From Bacteroidales bacterium UBA2764 (GTDB lineage Bacteria > Bacteroidota > Bacteroidia > Bacteroidales > Paludibacteraceae), in contig DEIW01000097.1 in NCBI GenBank assembly GCA_002352705.1, positions 1-24,536 of the forward strand: a stretch of 24,536 nucleotides of DNA. The letters run 5' to 3'. Made by a program: the position numbers and the translations under genes. Shown in pieces: positions 20,560 through 24,536 of the stretch. The notes under the pieces were generated by a model that worked only from the letters and a program-made list of their open reading frames with translations, ran no database searches and had not been told where the DNA came from. Each line of letters starts with the position of its first letter. Positions within the stretch are counted from its first letter, which is position 1.

Positions 20560-21206
20560 CAGATGATATCCGCTAAATGGGGGATAGAAGTCCTGCCGTC
20601 GTTATTGACGGTTAGGACTTTTTTTTGTGTACAGGAGTCCGCAAGGAGGTTCCTCTGCGCGCGTATACGCGCCCGTACCTTATTAATATTTTCCTCCGAG
20701 GCAACACCGTGATAGTCTCGTTGGAGTGTCCGTTCGAGGCGTATATCCTCCGGCGCGTCGACAAGGACTATCATGTCGCACAGGCTATCAATCCCCGCCT
20801 CGAAGAGGATAGCGGACTCGATGAAGAGGACAGAAGCCCCTCCTAACCTCCCCGTAGAGGGGAGGGAAAGTATATCTTCCTTGACGGCAGGGTGGATAAT
20901 CGCGTTCAGTGCCTGAAGCAATGCGGGGTCTGCAAAGACCCGTTGGGCTACATACGCCGTATTATAAACCTTGGTACTTGGTACTTGGTCACTTGGTACT
21001 TGGTCACTTGGTACTTGGTCACTTGGTACTTCCCTAAACGCCTCCGGTCCTAACAACTGGATAATAGCCGCTTGTACGTCCTTATTCTCAGCGATGATCC
21101 GTTTCGCCTCCCGGTCGCAGTCATACACCGCAAACCCGCGTTGGCTTAACTCCCTCGCGATAGTGGACTTCCCACTTCCTATACCTCCTGTAATACCTAT
21201 GATCAT
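20538..21206 (-). CDS. coaE: Dephospho-CoA kinase
   Basis: CoaE phosphorylates dephospho-CoA, the last step of CoA synthesis. The 222 residues start MIIGITGGIGSGKSTIAREL, containing the P-loop GGIGSGKS. YDCDREAKRI (28-37) and the FIESAILFEAG block follow, then the LID region with LERTLQRD. I chose the ATG at 21204-21206; two more codons lead to a TTG that is less plausible. Two inserts are odd: a tandem VPSDQ x3 stretch at about residues 60-79, and LSLPSTGRLGGA at about 113-124. Both derive from DNA repeats and lie in positions that normally vary. The 3' end overlaps the DJ-1 gene by 22 bp and contains that gene's terminator. Confidence 0.93.
   Translation of the reverse strand: MIIGITGGIGSGKSTIARELSQRGFAVYDCDREAKRIIAENKDVQAAIIQLLGPEAFREVPSDQVPSDQVPSDQVPSTKVYNTAYVAQRVFADPALLQALNAIIHPAVKEDILSLPSTGRLGGASVLFIESAILFEAGIDSLCDMIVLVDAPEDIRLERTLQRDYHGVASEENINKVRARIRAQRNLLADSCTQKKVLTVNNDGRTSIPHLADIICQYCAAS
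20589..20626 (+). terminator. Rho-independent terminator of the DJ-1 gene, inside coaE
   Basis: AGTCCT-g-CCGTC-gttatt-GACGG-tt-AGGACT followed by eight T forms a strong stem of eleven pairs with a small internal loop. It is 30 bp after the DJ-1 gene stop. On the opposite strand it encodes part of the CoaE C-terminus (KKVLTVNNDGRTS), including the conserved NDG. Confidence 0.85.
20836..20869. repeat. Palindromic GC-rich repeat inside coaE
   Basis: CCTCCCC-gtag-AGGGGAGG, with an adjoining CCCCTCCTAA tail, is the same plan as 3185-3217 read in the other direction. It encodes LSLPSTGRLGG in CoaE. Confidence 0.65.
20971..21031. repeat. 15-bp tandem repeat inside coaE
   Basis: The unit GTACTTGGTCACTTG is repeated three times and followed by partial units. 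It translates as VPSDQ repeats in CoaE. Fifteen-base periodicity keeps the frame open whatever the copy number. Confidence 0.85.
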
Positions 21207-21243
21207 AAACAATTAACAATTAACAATTAACAATTAACAATTA

Positions 21244-21326
21244 ACAAAGCGTTCTGGTGGCTTTAGTACGGACTCGATAGAAAGTACGTATCTTAAAAGT
21301 CAGTACCACCTCCAAGAGCCCTTTGT
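21244..21326. repeat. 84-bp dispersed hairpin repeat, copy 2
   Basis: It is related to 2487-2570 in the same orientation, with identical ends (ACAAAGCG...GCCCTTTGT) and identical apical AGAAAGTACGTATCTTAAAA. The inner stem sequence differs (TAGTACGGACT with AGTCAGTACC) but still pairs. It lies between coaE and the MBOAT gene, flanked by five AACAATT units on the left and CCATTGT units on the right. Confidence 0.75.
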
Positions 21327-21350
21327 ACATTGTAAATTGTCCATTGTCCA

Positions 21351-23345
21351 TTAAAACTGAAAATATATAAACGGTTGCATATCGGCAGTGACGAACTGGT
21401 AGATAATAATGACAGCGACACAGACAGCAATGACCATCAGCCATAACGGCATCGCAGAAAACGCCAGCCGGTAGCGTCGTTTCCAGTTCGTCGGTAGCCA
21501 GTGTATAATCATTCCCGCTACGAACATCGCAACGACCCATCGGTACTCCCATAGAAAATCCGGAATGATGGTATTGTTCCATGCACCGCCTATCTGGTTA
21601 ACCATGTTTTTCGCAGTCTCCCATGCTACCTCATTCGCGCTGGCGGGGTCCAGGTTGCTTGAAGAGCGGAAGAAAAGACGGGTGAAGGTGATAAAGGTGA
21701 AGGTCTGTAAGACGGCCCAGGCGGTACTTAATTTCTGATTTATGATTTCAAAAGTATGATTGATGATTTTGCCTTGGGTAATCAACCAGTAAGCATACCG
21801 GATAGCGCTGCCGAGCCATATTATGGCACTCCACACCGCAAAGAGCCTCCATACGGGCATGTTATAGACATAATCCAACGCCACGAGCATGAAGGTGAGC
21901 AGGGAAATCATGATAAACCGTACATGCCAGTTCCATTTCCTCCATAGTTTCTCTACAATCATTCCGATACCGTTGATGCCTCCCCAGATGATGAAGTTCC
22001 AACTCGCTCCGTGCCATAAGCCTCCTAATACCTGAGTGATGAAGGAGTTGAGATTTGAATAGAGCAGTTTGCGTTTTATGACCGCAGGGCTGTCCGACCC
22101 CGGTGCAGCCAGAGTCTCTTTCTCTGCTTTTCGTTGCAGGGTTTTATCGTAAATGGTCACTCCAAGGATAAACACGCCGAAAGGCACTAACATCCACCAC
22201 CACCCGGTGAGCGCCGACGAAATAAAAGCGATGAGGCTCCACCAGAAATAGGTGCCGAAACCAATGGACCGGTTCCCCCCCAAGGGTATATACAGGTAGG
22301 TCTTTAGCCACCTTCCGAGCGACATATGCCACCGTCGCCAGAACTCCTGCGGGCTTTTGGATTTATAGGGCGAGTTGAAGTTCATCGGCAGGTAGAATCC
22401 CATCAACATCGCTATTCCGATAGCTATGTCCGTATAACCCGAGAAGTCTGCGTACACTTGCAGCGAATAAGCAAAGAGCGCAAATAGATTCTCAAATCCC
22501 GAGAACAGCAACGGGTTGTCGAAGACTCGGTCAATCAGGTTCACCGCCAAATAGTCCGACATGATGATTTTCTTAGCCAGACCATTGATAATCCAGAATA
22601 CCGCAATGCCAAAAGCTCTGCGAGAGAGACGGAACGGTTTATAGAGCTGAGGGATGAATTCCTCCGCACGCACGATGGGACCGGCAACCAGTTGTGGGAA
22701 GAAAGATACGTAGAACCCGAAGTCAAGAATGTTTTTCACCGGTTGTATCCGTCCTCGGTACACATCGGCGGTATAGGAGATAACCTGAAAGATATAGAAC
22801 GAAATACCTACCGGCAGGACGATGGTATCGACACTGAAACGCCCCGCCTCGGCAAAACCGTTCCCTATATAAGCAAAGATATCAAAGACCCGGAACCCTG
22901 TACCGAAAAGGTCATTGACCATGTTCGTGAAGAAATAAGCGTATTTGAAATACGCCAGAAGTCCCAAGTCAATGACAACGGAGAGTACTAACCAAAATTT
23001 CTGTTTGTGTTTAGCCTTTTCTGCGGAGGAAAGGGATGGTGTGATGCGGGCTATCCGTCCCGCGATGAGCCAGTCGGAGAGCGTTACGAAAGCAAGCAGT
23101 AGCAGAAAGAGTCCGCTTGTCTTGTAATAGAAGAACCAACTGACAAAGAGCAGATAGATATTCCGCAGGTGAAGACGCGATTTCACCCTTTTGTCTCCGT
23201 CTCTTGAGGTGACGGTCGGAGGAAGGTTGCCTAATATCAGCGCAAAGAGCGCGTACACCAAGGCAAAGAACGCCCAGAAATAGAACTGGGTGAACAACAG
23301 CGGGCTCTCTGCGTTAAATCCGAATATGTGGTGAAGGAAATCCAT
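21351..23345 (-). CDS. MBOAT-family membrane O-acyltransferase (AlgI-like)
   Basis: The 664-residue polytopic membrane protein has the MBOAT signature: EFWRRWHMSLGRWLKTYLYIPLGGNR, and LGGLWHGASWNFIIWGG with the family's catalytic His (His445, codon 22011-22013). Relatives AlgI, DltB and PatA carry acyl groups across the membrane for O-acylation of exopolysaccharide, teichoic acid or peptidoglycan. The SGNH-fold gene two bases upstream is the expected partner. I chose the ATG at 23343-23345 (MDFLHHIFG), whose codons directly follow the SGNH stop; a further upstream in-frame ATG lies within the palindromic repeat at the end of that gene. The target polymer is unknown. Confidence 0.93.
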   Translation of the reverse strand: MDFLHHIFGFNAESPLLFTQFYFWAFFALVYALFALILGNLPPTVTSRDGDKRVKSRLHLRNIYLLFVSWFFYYKTSGLFLLLLAFVTLSDWLIAGRIARITPSLSSAEKAKHKQKFWLVLSVVIDLGLLAYFKYAYFFTNMVNDLFGTGFRVFDIFAYIGNGFAEAGRFSVDTIVLPVGISFYIFQVISYTADVYRGRIQPVKNILDFGFYVSFFPQLVAGPIVRAEEFIPQLYKPFRLSRRAFGIAVFWIINGLAKKIIMSDYLAVNLIDRVFDNPLLFSGFENLFALFAYSLQVYADFSGYTDIAIGIAMLMGFYLPMNFNSPYKSKSPQEFWRRWHMSLGRWLKTYLYIPLGGNRSIGFGTYFWWSLIAFISSALTGWWWMLVPFGVFILGVTIYDKTLQRKAEKETLAAPGSDSPAVIKRKLLYSNLNSFITQVLGGLWHGASWNFIIWGGINGIGMIVEKLWRKWNWHVRFIMISLLTFMLVALDYVYNMPVWRLFAVWSAIIWLGSAIRYAYWLITQGKIINHTFEIINQKLSTAWAVLQTFTFITFTRLFFRSSSNLDPASANEVAWETAKNMVNQIGGAWNNTIIPDFLWEYRWVVAMFVAGMIIHWLPTNWKRRYRLAFSAMPLWLMVIAVCVAVIIIYQFVTADMQPFIYFQF

Positions 23346-23347
23346 TA

Positions 23348-24536
23348 TTACTCTTTGCTTTTCTCCTCCCTTGAGGGGAGGTCGGGTGGGGTTAATATCC
23401 ACTCTGCGACCGCATTTCCGGCTTTGCGGGCGCCGGCTCGCGTAAAATGTACTCCATCAGATCCGGCTAACCCTACTTCCTGCCATCGAAGCATACTACC
23501 TGCCCCTCCCATCCATCGGTAGAGACTGAAGTAGGCTATATTTTCCTCCATCGCCATCTTGCGAAGAAGTTTATCCATGTATGGCACCATTGGATATGTA
23601 GTCCATTGCCCGTCCGTTTGGGTGAGCATGTCACTCGGTCCGATAAAGAGGATAGACGCCCGTGGCGCACAACTCCGCAGATAACGAACCTGTTCTCGCA
23701 AACCATATGCAATACTCTGAATGGTACTTGGCTGCCGATTGGTAGGAATAGCGTTCCCGCCGAACTGCATGATAATCAGCCGGACGTTCTGCTCGCGGTA
23801 GAAATCCGCCAACTGTGTACTGTCGATCTTCGTGAAGACCGTACCCAAACAGCCTCGCATGGGGATGTTATCGACTATCATGCCAGTCTCGCTCTCCTGC
23901 GACAGACCATATACGTTTCCTTTACCCGCCAACCGCACTGTGTCGCCGGAGAGAGTTGCCCGGATGGTACTGTCGGCGAACACTTGCCATCGGGTGTATC
24001 GTGCTTGCTTTCCCTGCGGCGTACAAACAGCCATCATCTGCTCACTGCCGCTCACCAGGCTGTCGTTCATCTCCGCCATCTGTCCCATGACACCATACAG
24101 CCCGTCGCTACGTTGGTCACGTTTGTAGCCATAGACGAAATAGCGTCTCGGGCCTTGCGCCGGGCTTACGTACCGGCCGTTCATGAAGAGTTGCTGTTTC
24201 TCCGTGAGAGTAGGGATCGTCTGGGCGAGCGGCATCAGGCCAATACCCCGACCGCCGTAGCGGGACTGCAGCGCGTCGCGAATCTGTGCCGTCATTCTGT
24301 CCTCCTCTATCTGGCTATCCCCGTAGTGCAGGACACGTACAACCCGTTCGTTGCACTCAGGTATGGAGGCGTAAAAAGCATTTAGGAAAATACGGCTGTC
24401 GGTTGTCGAGTCCACCTGTACTTTGGGGATGGGAGGTATAGAAGGGGTGGGGCTTTGGGGTGAGGTTATGATCTCTTCCTCCTCCCCTTCAAGGGGAGGT
24501 TGGGTGGGGCTTTGAGGTTGGGTGGGGCTTTGAGGT
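23348..24536 (-). CDS. SGNH/GDSL-type esterase-acyltransferase partner of MBOAT (5' end outside window)
   Basis: The frame contains SGNH-hydrolase blocks: HYGDSQIEEDRMT (nucleophile Ser codon at 24314-24316), QFGGNA, LFIGPSDM, and a C-terminal DGVHFT with the catalytic Asp/His. Such proteins act in the periplasm, receiving acyl groups passed on by an MBOAT protein. A GTG at 24415 could be a start, but the frame stays open to the window edge through a Pro/Ser/Thr-rich stretch (SPTQPPLEGEEEE, PQSPTPSIPPIP) that looks like a linker after a signal or membrane anchor. The gene therefore most likely continues beyond 24536. The C-terminus (TPPDLPSREEKSKE) is repeat-derived. It ends 2 bp before the MBOAT start. 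Confidence 0.85.
   Translation of the reverse strand, partial: PQSPTQPQSPTQPPLEGEEEEIITSPQSPTPSIPPIPKVQVDSTTDSRIFLNAFYASIPECNERVVRVLHYGDSQIEEDRMTAQIRDALQSRYGGRGIGLMPLAQTIPTLTEKQQLFMNGRYVSPAQGPRRYFVYGYKRDQRSDGLYGVMGQMAEMNDSLVSGSEQMMAVCTPQGKQARYTRWQVFADSTIRATLSGDTVRLAGKGNVYGLSQESETGMIVDNIPMRGCLGTVFTKIDSTQLADFYREQNVRLIIMQFGGNAIPTNRQPSTIQSIAYGLREQVRYLRSCAPRASILFIGPSDMLTQTDGQWTTYPMVPYMDKLLRKMAMEENIAYFSLYRWMGGAGSMLRWQEVGLAGSDGVHFTRAGARKAGNAVAEWILTPPDLPSREEKSKE
23363..23393. repeat. Palindromic GC-rich repeat at the SGNH gene 3' end
   Basis: CCTCCC-ttga-GGGGAGG followed by TCGGGTGGGG is nearly identical to 24478-24510 and similar to 3185-3217. It encodes the last residues of the SGNH protein (TPPDLPSREE), and in another frame an alternative N-terminal extension of the MBOAT gene. 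Confidence 0.7.
24478..24536. repeat. Palindromic GC-rich repeat with duplicated tail in the SGNH linker
   Basis: CCTCCCC-ttca-AGGGGAGG is followed by two direct copies of TTGGGTGGGGCTTTGAGG reaching the window edge. In the SGNH frame it gives SPTQP repeats and an acidic EEEE patch. Confidence 0.7.

Noticed and set aside
23346..23402. MBOAT start at 23402 (MDINPTRPPLKGG...)
   Set aside because: The extra 19 residues come from the palindromic repeat overlapping the end of the upstream gene; the ATG at 23345 follows that gene's stop by two bases and begins a normal membrane protein.

Overview
The window looks like a chromosomal segment of a Bacteroidales bacterium (Bacteroidota). The evidence is: Bacteroidota-type promoters (TTG/TTTG, 20 bp, then TAnnTTTG) in front of several genes; a SecA with a C-terminal zinc motif beside a DUF3078 outer-membrane protein; the pdxJ-exbB-exbD-tonB order; BspA-type leucine-rich repeats; and a recurring C-terminal tail (NGQLLIIRDGK...G) typical of secreted Bacteroidales proteins. 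Genus cannot be fixed from the sequence; a gut or rumen relative of Paludibacteraceae/Prevotellaceae is only a guess.

Layout. (1) 1-2469, plus strand: 3' part of secA, then a DUF3078 protein. (2) 2612-6085, minus strand: nadK, lgt, fmt and an HD-domain gene, the last three joined by ATGA overlaps, read from a promoter at 6118-6148. (3) 6086-17121: an accessory block of about 11 kb. It holds a minus-strand operon of secreted proteins (BspA-like LRR protein, a 52-residue peptide, two unknown secreted proteins), a relic of a VirE/DUF3874 mobile-element primase with its repeats, a second minus-strand operon of small secreted and Cthe_2159-like carbohydrate-binding proteins (the last one broken by an amber codon and two frameshifts), and a divergent AraC-type regulator. 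(4) 17122-19935, plus strand: pdxJ, exbB, exbD, tonB, followed by a DJ-1/PfpI gene. (5) 20538-24536, minus strand: coaE, an MBOAT O-acyltransferase and an SGNH-fold partner that runs off the right edge.

The most unusual content is not protein-coding. The accessory block is bracketed by two related composite repeats in inverted orientation (about 6118-6490 and 16816-17098). Each ends in an almost identical outward-facing promoter with a TTGCA-N4-TGCAA palindrome, one driving nadK and the other pdxJ. Next to each promoter is a 129-140 nt inverted repeat that can fold as a four-way cloverleaf. The outer end of its closing stem is shared between copies, while most of the inner arms differ in sequence yet stay self-complementary in each copy. 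The same 'constant shell, variable self-complementary core' pattern appears in two 50-bp modules at 6311-6449 and in an 84-bp element present at 2487 and 21244. Short palindromic repeats have also spread into reading frames (fmt, coaE, the SGNH and MBOAT gene junction), where they add low-complexity peptide inserts.

How the genes fit together: the flanks are housekeeping (protein export, lipoprotein maturation, initiator-tRNA formylation, NADP, PLP and CoA synthesis, TonB energisation, envelope O-acylation). The middle is a surface/secretome block probably exported by a type IX-like system that is not itself encoded here, with the AraC regulator as the obvious candidate controller of the neighbouring divergent operon.
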